Counted from the stretch's first letter, positions 55,201 through 62,087 are shown. The stretch is DNA of 64,000 nt from Pseudoips prasinana (GCA_951640165.1 OX621264.1:4531001-4595000); one strand, 5' to 3'. Program-made: numbers and translations. The notes: generated by a model not told the origin, from the sequence alone.

Positions 55201-56428
55201 ATTAGCCCGATGTGTGCTACCCTCCTGTACCATCCCCATCTCGCGGAACCCCATGGTTATGGAGATATCCATCGTTAATGTTTTTCTAGCGCTCGTCGGC
55301 TCGCTCGCCTTCGCGCGCTAAATGGTCGCCATTCTAACACAAATTATTTCATTAAAGTACATTTTTGCAAAAATATCATGATAGTGACAATTCAGTTTCG
55401 GATATTTCTCGGAAAAAGATATAAAGGCCTTCTAACAAAATATATAACTTCTAAACACGAAAGTTATGTTTTTACATTGGTTTACAACGCTGTAGGTATC
55501 AAAATCGCTACGAAATGTACCAAATTGTGTTCTGTTTTATGCATTTGTATGAAGTCTTATGACTTTAAAAAAATAATTTATAAAACTTGGCGCGTCTCCG
55601 GCAGAAAAAAATGCGTTTTATCACTTAGTACAAACCCCCCCATATACACACTTAACTCAAATTCAGGGGACTCGATATGAGATCCAACCCAAGCTATGTT
55701 TTATGACGCCTAAGTTCATTGTTAGGGACTATTATTTATTGATTAGCCTGGTGTGTGCCAGAAACCATACTTCCAGCCTCTTGATAGAGGGCCACTACTG
55801 ACCCTGGGCACAGCTACAGTGGTGGATATGTGGGGAGTTCAGTTTTTTTTATATATAAAATGGGATGGCAAACGAGCAAGTGGGGGTTAATATATCAAAT
55901 CAAGTCGCCTTCAAACGTAAGTGAATTGAGGGGGGACAGGGCTACCCTCCTGTACCATCCCCATCCCGCGGAACCCCATGGTTATGGAGATATCCATCTT
56001 TAATGTTTTACTAGCGCTCGGCGGCCGCTGCCGCGGCACGCTCGCCTTCGCGCTCTAAATGGTCACCGTTCTAACCTAACCCATATTATTATTATAAGAT
56101 CCAACCCCAAGTGGGTTCCGACTGACTTTCAGTGATCATTTTAAGGCTAACTTGAGGTCTTAGGCAAAAATGTCTAGATGATATTCGCGTTACTTTTAGG
56201 TATTCTATGCGATGGAAATGAATCCTAAATCCTTGCACACCCTTTGCTACACTCCGACCGGGTCACCTGATGGTAAGGGATCACTGTCACCCAAGTTCAG
56301 TTCTACTACAATTTTGTACTTACCACACAATTAGACAGTTTCGTATAAACAAGCTGCAAGTCTGCGTTCACAATCTGATACATGCGGATATTTTGCGCCA
56401 AACATATTCTACACATCATTTTCTCCAT
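35642..56428 (-). CDS. ZAD-C2H2 zinc-finger transcription factor gene, six exons, 772 residues
   Basis: Coding exons: 56428-56324, 52336-52208, 50821-50608, 48324-48160, 45219-45097 and 37224-35642. Every junction is GT-AG and every phase agrees (0, 0, 1, 1, 1), giving one open frame of 772 residues. The N-terminus is a zinc-finger-associated domain split over exons 1-2: CRICLAQ at residues 6-12 and CYICYVRL at about 46-53 supply the four cysteines, followed by the expected helix (HQLMRKCIQSEEILTQM). ZAD domains mediate homodimerisation. A 220-residue acidic, low-complexity linker (exons 3-5) contains a basic patch, SKPRKAKKHHEQR, likely a nuclear signal. Exon 6 encodes 17 C2H2 fingers with TGEKP-type linkers. 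The five introns hold most of the repeats in this part of the window. Confidence 0.93.
37321..37518 (-). mobile_element. 5S-rRNA-derived SINE, copy 3 (decayed)
   Basis: On the minus strand: GTAAGAGATCAGTGAGGTGA, ... AAGCTGTCAGTAACTGTCAT and CAGAGGCCTACTGGGCGGCT then CTCTGGCGCTAGGG, in the same order as 51103-51311. Confidence 0.6.
37552..37776. mobile_element. Palindromic CTG-type MITE, copy A
   Basis: 225 bp, ends GGGATCTACCGACTAAG and, inverted, GGGCTCTAACGGCTAAG. Flanked by CTG at 37549-37551 and 37777-37779. The two halves are imperfect inverted copies around a central ATCGATT-rich core. Confidence 0.85.
37780..38008. mobile_element. Palindromic CTG-type MITE, copy B
   Basis: 229 bp, ends GGGCTCTACCGGCTAAGTCG and inverse. 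It shares the CTG at 37777-37779 with copy A and has CTG again at 38009-38011, so one copy landed at the edge of the other. Confidence 0.88.
38018..38065 (+). mobile_element. 5S-rRNA-derived SINE, copy 4, head part (rest at 38325-38500)
   Basis: ACCGATCGACGAGGTTAAGC then AACAAGGCGCGCGTTTAGTC stops at CCATTGAT. It resumes after the inserted SINE as GATGGGCGTCCGTCAAAGTC. Together they rebuild the 5S-like order. Confidence 0.7.
38066..38324 (+). mobile_element. tRNA-derived SINE, family S3
   Basis: Box A region CCTAGTTGGTAGTGCTCCTG, box B GGGTTCGAATCCCGG, body TATTTGTTTCCGAGTCATGG, tail CATAGTACAAGCTTTGCTTA and a (TTA)n end. Duplicated ATTGAT at 38060-38065 and 38325-38330. It interrupts the 5S-type SINE. 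A reverse copy lies at 63925-64000. Confidence 0.85.
38325..38500 (+). mobile_element. 5S-rRNA-derived SINE, copy 4, tail part
   Basis: Continues from 38065: GATGGGCGTCCGTCAAAG, ... GGCAAGTCAGAGGCCTTTGG, ... AACACTGCCCGTAGGATAAG, matching the tail of 51103-51311. Confidence 0.65.
38936..39105 (-). mobile_element. Helitron-like non-autonomous repeat, family H3
   Basis: Minus-strand end GGGTAAAACCGCGGGGCACA then GCTAGT (hairpin plus CTAG/T). The body has AATTTGGTATGGAGTTATCT. The left start near CTATCATTATAAAAGCG is less certain. Confidence 0.65.
39131..40037 (-). repeat. 57-bp minisatellite, about 16 units, coding-like on the minus strand
   Basis: Unit core GCCCTCTGCTCAGCAGACTT, GTTGGCTAATCGATC, TTTAATAAGACCTAGTCTAT. 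The period is 57 bp, a multiple of three. On the minus strand one frame reads IKDRLANKSAEQRAHRLGL (19 residues) in unit after unit. Substitutions are often conservative (NES/NKS, INDR/IKDR), and the only stops seen are TAA in the unit at about 39728 and TGA at about 39150. The NESAEQRA-x-RL pattern resembles N-terminal repeats of some insect Helitron proteins; that relation is inferred. It lies in intron 5 of the ZAD gene, same strand. Confidence 0.85.
40854..41120 (+). mobile_element. Helitron-like or MITE repeat, family H4
   Basis: CTATAAAAATCAATGCCACT, TTTTCGTTGTAATGTTATAA, CGTGGAAGTCCAGGGAAGGT and end TATGTAGCGAAGCACGTACC then GGGCCCTTAGT. Copies at 51883 and 61425 (both minus). Confidence 0.6.
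41287..41876 (+). repeat. GTTCCG repeat (about 590 bp), copy 2
   Basis: Co-linear with 30006-30590 from GAGTTCCGTAGCCAAATGGC to GACTCGCACTTGGCCGTTTT, including the run of C after TGAGTGTC. Confidence 0.75.
42166..42350 (+). mobile_element. Helitron-like non-autonomous repeat, family H3
   Basis: Starts CTAATATAAAAATTACGAAA, has TTTGTTACTCTTTCACGCGA and ends GACGCGGCTCAAACCGCAGG then GCACAGCTAGT. A truncated copy is at 52370. Confidence 0.7.
42695..42830. repeat. Nested palindromes rich in TGACGT
   Basis: AATATATGACGTGCATATCA and inverse forms alternate at least four times, with half-sites TGACGTCA and GCACGTCATATTGACG. It would fold into strong hairpins. No gene. Confidence 0.6.
42873..43250 (+). 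mobile_element. tRNA-derived SINE, family S1, full length
   Basis: Box A GTTGGTCTAGCGGTAGCG, box B GGGTTCAAATCCCGGGTC, then CGAAGTCTGGGTGTTGGTGG, ACACTTGTGCACTATAATAT and tail TGAGACTGGCCGCCGTGGCC with (ATT)n. The tRNA fold is imperfect and the body is long, so it is a SINE, not a tRNA gene. Confidence 0.85.
43337..43877. mobile_element. Palindromic CTG-type MITE, copy C, split by a Helitron-like insertion
   Basis: Ends GGGGGATACCGGCTAAGTCG and inverse CGATTTAGCCGGTAG...CCCC, followed by CTG at 43878-43880; the left CTG is decayed. It is interrupted at 43393-43694 after GTTCAAATAAAT. Confidence 0.8.
43393..43694 (+). mobile_element. Helitron-like non-autonomous repeat, family H2
   Basis: CTATACATATAATATAATCG at the start; TAACGCGGGTAAAACCGCGG then GGCACGGCTAGT at the end. 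Inserted inside MITE copy C. Confidence 0.75.
44088..44680 (+). repeat. GTTCCG repeat, divergent subfamily, split by a Helitron-like copy
   Basis: Starts TTCCGTGCCGAAAGGGTAAA, has CTCATGAACCGTGATAGACA and ends CGAGTCCGACCCGCACTTAG then CCGGTTTTT. It is broken at 44313-44621. The same subfamily is in reverse at 50155-50592. Confidence 0.7.
44313..44621 (-). mobile_element. Helitron-like non-autonomous repeat, family H1
   Basis: Reverse copy of 19344-19666: ACTAGCTGTGCCCGCGACTT at the left, CCAATTTTATTTATTTGTAT then AG at the right. Confidence 0.75.
44695..45006 (-). mobile_element. Helitron-like non-autonomous repeat, family H2
   Basis: Reverse copy of the family at 43393: ACTAGCTCTGCCCCGCGGTT on the left, ATTTTATTTTATGTATAG on the right. 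It ends about 90 bp beyond the donor of exon 5, on the intron side. Confidence 0.75.
45097..45219 (-). CDS. ZAD gene exon 5 (linker with basic patch)
   Basis: Acceptor TTTATTTACAG, donor GTGAGT. Reads PIPDVDLNKVKCEFDADVAI and then SQSKPRKAKKHHEQRT, a likely nuclear localisation signal. Phase 1 on both sides. Confidence 0.9.
45303..46458. mobile_element. Palindromic CTG-type MITE, copy D, split by a TIR element
   Basis: Left end is a G run then CTACCGGCTAAGTCGCCGAA. The core has TAAATCGGCTTCCATGAGCA and inverse. The right end TTAGCCGGTAGCCTCC is followed by CTG at 46459-46461. The second stem half is largely lost at the insertion. Confidence 0.75.
45483..46442. mobile_element. Non-autonomous 960-bp DNA transposon with 15-bp perfect TIRs and TTA duplication
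   Basis: Ends CGCCCGAAATTAATA and its exact inverse, flanked by TTA at 45480-45482 and 46443-46445. A TTA/TAA duplication is typical of PIF/Harbinger. The interior includes an ATG reading MDSDMISNNFIIDF (45974-) and another open frame at 46224-46433 without recognised domains. It is probably a deletion derivative of a larger element. It is inserted in MITE copy D. Confidence 0.75.
46512..46985 (-). mobile_element. tRNA-derived SINE, family S2, split by MITE copy E
   Basis: Reverse orientation: ATGTCTTAGGGCATTATTCA...CCATCTGATCCCAAACTAAG at the tail side, TCTGTCCTG before the insertion, then GGGTGGGAATCGAACTCACG with the head decayed. Confidence 0.75.
46692..46932. mobile_element. Palindromic CTG-type MITE, copy E
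   Basis: 241 bp; GGGCTCTACCGGCTAAGTCA to the inverse AACTTAGCCGGTAGAGCCC. CTG at 46689-46691 and 46933-46935. Because the host SINE is known from other copies (TCCTGGGTGGGAATCGA), the empty site confirms the 3-bp duplication. Confidence 0.9.
47005..47215 (-). mobile_element. RTE-type LINE 3' region fragment
   Basis: Minus strand: CATCTCATCCCGTGGGGGGC, CTACCAGAGAACGGGCAGCA, TACCATATCCCTCCGAATGG, the same blocks as 27232-27440. No open coding region. Confidence 0.5.
47216..47862. other. No gene seen
   Basis: AT-rich intron sequence of the ZAD gene with (TCTG)n and (CTATT)n tracts. The open frames across 47265-47483 overlap each other and have no recognisable features. Confidence 0.4.
47863..48142 (-). 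repeat. Family P palindromic MITE-like element, copy 3
   Basis: Reverse copy: CTTGTGTGTACTTATGTACA at the left, GCGCCAAAAGAAGTATAACT then TC at the right. It carries an extra AT-rich block at 47910-47995 absent from the other copies. Its end is 17 bp from exon 4 of the ZAD gene. Confidence 0.8.
48160..48324 (-). CDS. ZAD gene exon 4 (linker)
   Basis: Acceptor AATTGTTACAG, donor GTATTT. It carries PTFVDDPLEASSGSGADGLI and DMQTDKKCDIHVTEVQVSDR. Phase 1 on both sides, so it could be skipped without shifting the frame. Transposon-like insertions begin 17 bp from each edge of the exon. Confidence 0.9.
48357..48849. mobile_element. Two-headed tRNA-like palindromic element with 15-bp target duplication
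   Basis: Each arm carries a tRNA-like block: 48381-48450 on the minus strand and 48700-48775 on the plus strand, with box A GTAGCTTAACGCAGAGCGC and box B AGGTTTGAGACCTGCCGGAC. Arms also share GGGAATCCTAAATTTGATCT and CGCAATGCAAAGCGTTTATC. It is flanked by TAACTATAGTAATCT at 48342-48356 and 48850-48864. The 15-bp duplication points to LINE-type insertion rather than a cut-and-paste transposase. Confidence 0.8.
48944..50071 (+). pseudogene. CR1-group LINE RT C-terminal fragment, split by an R1-clade insertion
   Basis: Before the insertion: RERGDLIETFKILNGHYDIE, LRAHHLKLCTT, KHFLNNR. After it: VKAWNKLPENVMSAQNVNQF, KNRLSQLQ and a stop. These are consecutive blocks of the conserved CR1-group C-terminus, so the order is clear. 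It lies in intron 3 of the ZAD gene. Confidence 0.85.
49105..49985 (+). mobile_element. R1-clade LINE, 5'-truncated
   Basis: Encodes, with one frameshift near 49295, AWVGRKGGCVTYRLTQILTG, then CHQCESDLDSAQHTLEECPA, REFSPPAVVYAMLAGDSTQW and AVVSFCEAVLLQKEAAERIG, stopping at 49655. This is the RT tail and zinc-knuckle (CxC...H...C) of R1-clade ORF2. The 3' UTR ends CACCCGCAGACACTTTTTGC ... CCTGCCTTATC and an A11 tail. A clear target duplication was not found. It is inserted in the CR1-group fragment. Confidence 0.88.
50155..50592 (-). repeat. GTTCCG repeat, divergent subfamily, split by a Harbinger-type MITE
   Basis: Reverse copy of 44088-44680: GTTGTATGGGAGCCCCCTTA, TATCACGGTTCATGAGATAC, and after the MITE, GTAATAGGGTCCCATTTTAC. 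Confidence 0.7.
50307..50546. mobile_element. PIF/Harbinger-type MITE, 240 bp
   Basis: Ends GGCTGAGATCTATAGAGCGT and its inverse (arms of about 50 bp), flanked by TTA at 50304-50306 and 50547-50549. The related repeat at 44088 shows the empty site (CTTAGTAATGGGG in reverse), confirming the 3-bp duplication. Confidence 0.88.
50608..50821 (-). CDS. ZAD gene exon 3 (acidic linker)
   Basis: Acceptor ATATTTACAG, donor GTACAT. 71 codons plus one base: HDRRLIEAQLSNFTSLMVTS ... DVKKEAPDLKTLENAEKPSE. The start could form a short coiled segment. No domain is recognised. Confidence 0.9.
50880..51000 (+). repeat. Dispersed lepidopteran repeat fragment
   Basis: CAGCGGTTTGCTGTGCCCCC, CTTACCATCAGGTGGGCCGC, GCTCGTCTGC and (AAATA)n. 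This motif set is common at LINE/SINE 3' ends in moths. It is not classified further. Confidence 0.45.
51103..51311 (+). mobile_element. 5S-rRNA-derived SINE, best copy
   Basis: GTAAGCGATCGGCGAGGTTA, AGTAACTAGGCTCGCGGCCA, GTCCATAGATGGGTGACCGC aligns base by base with the 3' half of insect 5S rRNA (GATCACCGAAATTAAGCA, GGGCGCGGTTAGTA, GATGGGGGACCGC), that is, the internal promoter. A non-5S body (CTTCGGAGGGCACGTTAAGC, GTCAGAGGCCTACTTGGCGG) and end ACTGCCCATACGATAAGTAA follow. Confidence 0.82.
51557..51882 (-). mobile_element. Helitron-like non-autonomous repeat, family H5
   Basis: Minus-strand end GTCGCGGGTAACAGCTAGT, body GAACAACCCTTAGGGGTATG (plus strand), start TAATATATAAAATTTTCGTG. One copy only in the window. 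Confidence 0.5.
51883..52153 (-). mobile_element. Helitron-like or MITE repeat, family H4
   Basis: Reverse copy of 40854-41120: GGCCCGGTACGTGCTTCGCT to TTACAACGAAAAGTGGGATT. It abuts the H5 copy and ends 55 bp before exon 2 of the ZAD gene. Confidence 0.6.
52208..52336 (-). CDS. ZAD gene exon 2 (second half of ZAD)
   Basis: Acceptor TTTAATTTCAG, donor GTGAGA. 43 codons: FVLESRPLLTCYICYVRLKH, then SHQLMRKCIQSEEILTQMAN. It carries the second CxxC and the dimerisation helix. Confidence 0.93.
52370..52487 (+). mobile_element. Helitron-like repeat, family H3, 3'-truncated
   Basis: CACTAATATTATAAAGGCGA and TTTGTTACTCTTTCACGCAA match 42166; it stops where the SINE at 52488 begins. Confidence 0.6.
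52488..52725 (+). mobile_element. tRNA-derived SINE, family S2, 5'-truncated
   Basis: Begins within the head (CACCTTTCATGCTGCTAGTC), then TTGTCCTGAGTCTGGGTGTA and GCTTAGTTTGGGATCCGATG, ending CAAGGATATT. Confidence 0.75.
53066..54523. repeat. 32-bp minisatellite, about 45 units
   Basis: Unit CACATAGTCCAACTTTGTTT plus ATTACATACTGT. Most units are identical; the commonest variant is ACAGT for ACTGT, with rarer single changes, more of them towards the right end. No spacers. It lies in intron 1 of the ZAD gene. Confidence 0.97.
54700..55060 (-). repeat. LINE 3' tail-like and dispersed repeat
   Basis: On the minus strand, GGTGTGCAATAAAGAGTATT then TATCTTATTTTATCCTATCT looks like a LINE 3' end with an AT-rich tail. 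CACCTGTTTCCCAAAGGGGT (plus) is a dispersed motif also present at 63524. Confidence 0.45.
55145..56090. repeat. Duplicated segment around a dispersed repeat
   Basis: AGCTATGTTTTATGACGCCT to GATTAGCC appears at 55150-55207 and 55690-55748. TACCCTCCTGTACCATCCCC to ATGTTTT appears at 55218-55285 and 55943-56012. Between them, 55380-55690 matches 26930-27190 in reverse. It looks like an older tandem duplication with insertions. Confidence 0.6.
56324..56428 (-). CDS. ZAD gene exon 1 (start codon, first half of ZAD)
   Basis: MEKMMCRICLAQNIRMYQIV is followed by NADLQLVYTKLSNCV and donor GTAAGT (56323-56318). Exactly 35 codons, phase 0. The first CxxC of the ZAD is at residues 6-9. A second ATG three codons downstream could also serve. 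Confidence 0.9.
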
Positions 56429-58350
56429 TATTGTACACACTTAACACACTTTAAACATATACATTACACTTTAAACTATCTAGTTGCAGTAATGTTTTAA
56501 CTGTACGCTAATGTACAAAGCACAATATGATCGAGGGACAGATTATATTCTATGCGAAAGGCGATGGTGAGTCTTTTAAACGACGTAATACTTCGTCCTT
56601 AGACAGCGAAAGTTATAAATAATAAATAAAATAATATTTAGTATAAAGTGATCAGTGAATCTCTATACAAATAAAGATAATTAATATCAAAGATAGGATA
56701 CAGATAGGGAGATGTCAAGTCAACTGTCAGAGAGGATTGCCTGCATGTCCTCTATAGAAATTAGTTTAGATTAGTGACCTCTATTAACGGAATCTGAGAT
56801 TATTTAGCTATTTAGTTACTCAAAAAGAAATGCAGATGGCAGTGACGGCACTGTAAATTATGTAATTTAAATACCATTTAATTTTGTATAATTAATCACT
56901 TTAAATTTAGCATTAGAATAGCTGAAACTATAATTTGGCGTTCGTGCTGTTTGTCAATTAAAACATTGTAAAAACAAAAAAAAAACGGAGGGATAAAATA
57001 CCCTGTGAAATCCTTAACTGAAGGGGATATCTCTGCTCCACCATAGCGACTGAATAATGCTTGAAAATATAAACTACTTAAACTTCCTTTTCTTACAATT
57101 CTATTTAATGGGGCCGTCCGTAATAAAAGTAATGCAATTAAGCATCGATTCATTGTCGTTACTAAATATTTATTTAATAAAGATTTCTCTAGTGTCTTCG
57201 GTTATGAAGATAATAATGGCCGAACGTCCTGATATTGCAAGGACTTAAATTCATTTTATTTTGTTATCAGTGACATTACGAGTAAAAGTAAAGCAATGGT
57301 TGCCCGTCACAATGTCGTCATAAAATGTCTAAATGTTTGGTCATTAACATTTTCACTTTAATTAGGTAAGGAGATTTAGGTTGGCCGAAAGCTCTGATAT
57401 CAGGACGGTCGGCCATACATAAACACCTCTATTACTTGAACTGGACCGTCACGAATTACTTGGCTAGTATTTCTATGCGTCACAATCCGCCTGAGTAGCA
57501 ACCAGCTCCCTATCTCGCTCGAATGGACGTACGTTCTAATGTACATAATTTTGCACGTCTGTCGTAATGCCTGCGTTCATCCTACTCTAGGAACTCCATT
57601 TATATTTCAATACTAATAACTAATACCTACCACAAGAGAGAAGATTCATATTTCTGGATATTTGTACATATTTTTGTTTGTAACTAATGAACTCAAAAAT
57701 TACTGTACCAATTTTGAGTAGCAACCAGCTCCTTATCTCGATTGGCCATACCAATTGACCGAGCCGATTTCAGTCATGGCACCCAATTCAGCACCTAGTG
57801 AGTACGGTGGTGGTTGACTTGTTGACTAGTTGAAGATGACTGCCATAGACAATCTCCTTATTAAACTGTTGCATTACTAGCAGTGTTGTAAATGTATTGC
57901 ATTCGTAAGGAACATTCGGGTAGCCACACAGAGTACATTATATTTGGTAATATGGCTCTTGACACTGGTGTTAAACTTGTTAAAATTAATAATTATAATT
58001 CACACACGAGTCTAGAGTTTCCGGGGCCATCACTCATAGGACTAAGAGGCTAGGCTTCCGTGGTAGTTTTAGTGGGTTACCCCGGGGGGGTCTCCCACAT
58101 ACCCTGAGGACCTAAAAAGGTTTCCACAAAATAAAATGTACAAGCTCTGTTTAGTTTGGGATCAGATGGCTGTGTGTAAATAATGTCCCACGATAACCGC
58201 CAACATCATCCCGTGCCGTCATCCGTATCTATTATTTGTAAATAGTTTTCGTTTTAAACGGATTTTATTCTGATATAGATACTAAGAACAAAATAACTTT
58301 TGTTTAAGTGACAAATTTATGATTACAATTGCAATGTATAATCAGAACAG
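56429..58350. other. Upstream flank of the ZAD gene
   Basis: No exon is supported. The 250 bp upstream of the start codon are AT-rich and repeat-free and could hold the promoter, but no TATA box or initiator is convincing. A duplicated motif GAGTAGCAACCAGCTCC occurs at 57494 and 57716. Confidence 0.4.
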
Positions 58351-58439
58351 GTTAAACTGGGAGCTGATTCTAATTGTAACACGTAAGGAAGAAGAGATTC
58401 GTATCGAAAATCGCTTCCATCGACACCTTGAAGTAGACA

Positions 58440-58823
58440 CGTTGAAACTTGCCTCCTTTAAACTCGATTTACCAGAACAGTAATTAGGGGATTTTGGACA
58501 GAGTTGTAACGTGTAATGAAAAGCGGATACTTTACGATAGTCGTAAGCGATTTCAGCTCCAATGCCGCAACAATGCCCTAAAGCGAAATTTGGAACTTCT
58601 GAGAATCCATTCTCAGAAGTTTCAAATATATCCTAGGAAGAAAAAAAAGATTTTGGAAATGTTAGAGAATTACATTGACACTAGACGGGTTAGTGTTAAT
58701 TCAAATGAATTTATTTATTTCTTAATTTCGCTTGAATTAACACTGACCCGAAGTAAGCACCGAAGTAAGGGAACTAAAAGTGAAAATGAACTAGGAGTAG
58801 GTTGTGTCCAAATCGTAAAATAG
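58440..58823 (+). pseudogene. Decayed mariner transposase fragment
   Basis: The frame from 58494 reads MDRVVTCNEKRILYDSRKRF, close to the mariner block around the first catalytic D (VTGDEKWILYDNRKR). N replaces the catalytic D position and R the W. The rest of the frame to 58823 has no further mariner blocks. A hairpin lies at 58586-58626. Confidence 0.5.
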
Positions 58824-59169
58824 TTATGCCTGTATCTGTTTCACGTAAGCAATAGTTTCAAAAAACTGTTATTGAAACATAAATAACAGCTGTTCTTAGA
58901 GGTTATTATGAAGTTGATATAAGTAGTTGACAAAATAGTATCGAGTGGGTTGACAACAAGTTGTATTATAATTTTTGTTTGCGATGTGAATGTGGCACCA
59001 ATTGTCTGTCAACGTATGTAAAGGCTCCGTTCGCAAATACTAGTTTTCTTTCTAATCCCATGTCCCACCGCTCATACTCATGACACTATATTGATTCTTT
59101 TGTAGGCTATGGTTTAATTTGTAATCTGCGGACATTGGTTTCTGCGTGAAAATAACGGCTGTCAAAAAA

Positions 59170-59363
59170 AAGAAAATGATGTCGACTTCTAACGTAGGTA
59201 GGTTTGTTACGTTCTGAGTCGTTCTGTGTGATGTCGACGTTGTAACTATTCGTATTTAAATGTCGTTTTTATTTGTTTGCATGTGTGTAATTTAATTATT
59301 TATTTATTCATTATTATTAAAATACAATTGAAGAATGTGTTTGGGAAAATATTAATTTAATTC
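59170..59363 (+). other. Possible 5' non-coding exon of the plus-strand gene at 62651
   Basis: A GC-richer stretch (GTCGACTTCTAACGTAGGTA, GTCGACGTTGTAACTATTCG) ends at TTCGTT/GTAAGTG, a strong donor. It would splice to the acceptor before 62651. There is no direct support. Confidence 0.2.
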
Positions 59364-59644
59364 GTTGTAAGTGTCCTGTTTGAATGGAAGCTATATAAGG
59401 TTAGTTTTTGTCTGTTTTTTTTCAATTAACAATCATGCCGTTGTACTGTGATGTACTGCAGTATATTTTGAGGAAGTAGTAATAAAATTCATAGACCTTC
59501 CAAGGCAATTTAGGTATTTTACCGTTATTTTACCAGACGCATCCCCAGCTGGTTCCCGCTCGAATTCGATCGATGGGGAAGTGCATCTATGCGTGCGGTC
59601 TGTATATAGTTGCGTGTAGTTGATAATTTTCCAGTATACCGACG

Positions 59645-59715
59645 AAAAGGAGGGCACGTTAAGCTTTCGCGTCCAACCGTAGTTATTTGACAGTAGTCGT
59701 TCAGCCAAGACAGAT
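59645..59715 (+). mobile_element. 5S-type SINE tail fragment
   Basis: AGGAGGGCACGTTAAGCTTT, CAACCGTAGTTATTTGACAG, TAGTCGTTCAGCCAAGACAG follow the body of 51103-51311. Confidence 0.5.
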
Positions 59716-59789
59716 TCCAAATGGATTTCTTGAACATAGATTTGGTCTGATTTTAAAGAGATTGCTCCAATATATTGCATGAAAATACA

Positions 59790-59990
59790 ATGTTATAATA
59801 GTAGGCGCGGTTGGTAAATACTGGCCTTTCACGCCGCTTGTCGTGGGTTCCATTCCCACCCAGGATAGATATTTGTGTCAATCATGTCTGTTTCTCCTGA
59901 GTCTGGGAGTAATTATCTACATCAGTATGTATTTACAATGGAAAAGTAGTGTAGTATATGTAGTATATATCTATCTATTTTAAGAGAGGT
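59790..59990 (+). mobile_element. tRNA-derived SINE, family S2
   Basis: GGCGCGGTTGGTAAATACTG (box A zone), GTGGGTTCCATTCCCACCCA (box B), TCCTGAGTCTGGGAGTAATT; the tail is lost. Confidence 0.75.
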
Positions 59991-60764
59991 AGGGCACAGC
60001 ATTCATTCGCTCAAAGAGCAGCCCAACTGGGGAAGTACCTCCATCTTACAGAAGACATTCCTTAATAATCACATTAACACCTTAATGTTGTGTTTCTGCA
60101 TGTGCAAAGGCTGGCAATGATGCTATCCGTTTGATAAACTAGAGGTTGTGGGATAGATCCCCAACCCATTTAGGCTTACCATATGTTAATAGAGGGATGC
60201 CTGTCTTTGGTACCTAAAATGCCTGAATTTTAAGAAAAATGCCTGCCTGAAGCAAAACGCTGTAGGCAATAAGTAAAAGCCAACAGATAATAATGAAGAA
60301 GGATATTTATTACTGATATTTGTCAAAGGAAATTTTTTTTTTGATAGTTCTTTCTTTTCTAATATATAAATGTAAAAATCTTCACAAGATCCAGTTTTGT
60401 AATTTTCCCATGTAATCAATATTGCTTTTACTGAATCAATTGTCAGCCTATTTCTTTCTTTACTCCACTGGGCGTTAACGAGAGCCTATGAAAATGCCTG
60501 TCTCAGACCAATTCCGGCCGCGCGCCTGTCTACACCTGAAAATGCCTTTGTGTGATGTATATATTTAGAAATATATAAGTACTACCTGTGACACACAGTT
60601 TCACCTGCATTAAACTTTAGAAATTATAGCCTATATGTTATTTCATACATATAAGCTATATTACTACAAAGTTTCATTAAAATTTGTTCTGTAGTTTTTG
60701 CATGAATGAGTAATAAATATCCATACTCACAAACATTCTCATTTATTATATTAGTAGGATGTTT

Positions 60765-61175
60765 ATCAGTTGTCTGGTAGCCATAGTACAATACAATACA
60801 ATGATTTATTGCAATCATGTGTACAATATTGGTGTTACACAATCATATTAGTATCAACATGAACCCTGTTAGGGCACAGCAATTAATTTTTATCTTTAAT
60901 ATTATTCAGCCAAGCAGGTACAATATTTCAATGAAGTTTAAAACAATAATCAAAAATATTATACAATAAAATAAATTACATAACAAATTTAATTTCAATA
61001 CAATATGAATGTCAAATTAATTATAATTGATGGTTGATGCATGATTATTTATTAAATTATAATAATGACTAGAATTTATCTAACACCATAAATCATGTAA
61101 TTTTCCACATAAGCACAAGTACAGGCTCTGCTGCTTGGGATCAGATGGCAATGTGTTAGTTGTCCAAAGATATTT
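60765..61175 (+). mobile_element. S2 SINE tail split by a LINE 3' end
   Basis: TCTGGTAGCCATAGTACAA is followed at about 60789 by ATGATTTATTGCAATCATGT, a LINE-like 3' end in reverse. Then ACAAGTACAGGCTCTGCTGC and GGGATCAGATGGCAATGTGT resume the SINE at about 61117. Confidence 0.55.
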
Positions 61176-61424
61176 ATATATTTTAACCCCCCAATGCAAA
61201 AAGAGAGGTGTTTCAACTTTGACGTTGTATGTTTTTTTTTTTGGAGAGCGACAAACAAGCAAGTTATGATGGTAATTGATCACCACCACCCATGTACACT
61301 CACAACAACAGAGAAGTTGCCGGTGCGTTGCCAGCCTTTAAGAGTCAGCAAACAAGTGTTGCTGACCCTTCCCCCAACCGGGATGAGCTCATATGCAGAA
61401 ACACAACATTAAGTTATTTATATT

Positions 61425-61687
61425 ACTAGCGGTCCGGTACATGCTTCGCTACATATAAGGCATAGTGATAAAAAAATGATTAAGTTCATTTAATAAAAAA
61501 AAAAAAATTAAAATTTCCAAAAGATGTTGATTTTACACTTTCCAAGACTTTTTTTAAATTTTGTCTACATACAAACCTTCCCTGGACTACCACGAATAAT
61601 TCAAGACCAAAATTAGCCAAATCGGTAAAGGGGTTGTTCAGTTATAACATTACAACGAAAAGTGGCATTGATTTTTATATATATAGA
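61425..61687 (-). mobile_element. Helitron-like or MITE repeat, family H4
   Basis: ACTAGCGGTCCGGTACATGC to GAAAAGTGGCATTGATTTTT; reverse copy of 40854-41120. The GGTCCGGTACATGCTTCGCT end is the best preserved of the three. Confidence 0.65.
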
Positions 61688-61947
61688 TTAGTGAATATCT
61701 CCTGTAAGGTGGAGGTACTTCCCCTGTGGGGCTGCTCTTTGAGTGAATGAATGCTGCAAGGTAGGGTGCAGCGTTCATTCACTCAGCTCTTGTTTCTATC
61801 ATCATAGCTCTCAAAGGGATGGATATATTTTGATGCTTTTTGTTTTTATTTGAAAGCCAGTTTCCTTGCAGTGGTTCTTACCTATGGCTCTTTTCCAAAA
61901 TGATGTAATTATATTTGGAGGCGGGGGTTTTCTAACAGTTATGTTAT

Positions 61948-62050
61948 ACTAGCTGTGCCCCGCGGTTTTACCAGCATTAAACTTTATAAATGATAGCCAT
62001 ATGTTAGTTAAAGCAGGGTGTCAGCTAACTCCCATAACAGATTTTACAAA
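61948..62050 (-). mobile_element. Helitron-like repeat, family H3 end
   Basis: ACTAGCTGTGCCCCGCGGTT, TTACCAGCATTAAACTTTAT; it fades after about 100 bp. Confidence 0.6.
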
Positions 62051-62087
62051 CTACCTTTATAAATAATTAAAATAAAAAAGGTTATTA

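Noticed and set aside
58494..58823. 109-residue frame as a host gene
   Set aside because: Its start matches the mariner block VTGDEKWILYDNRKR, so it is better read as a decayed transposase.
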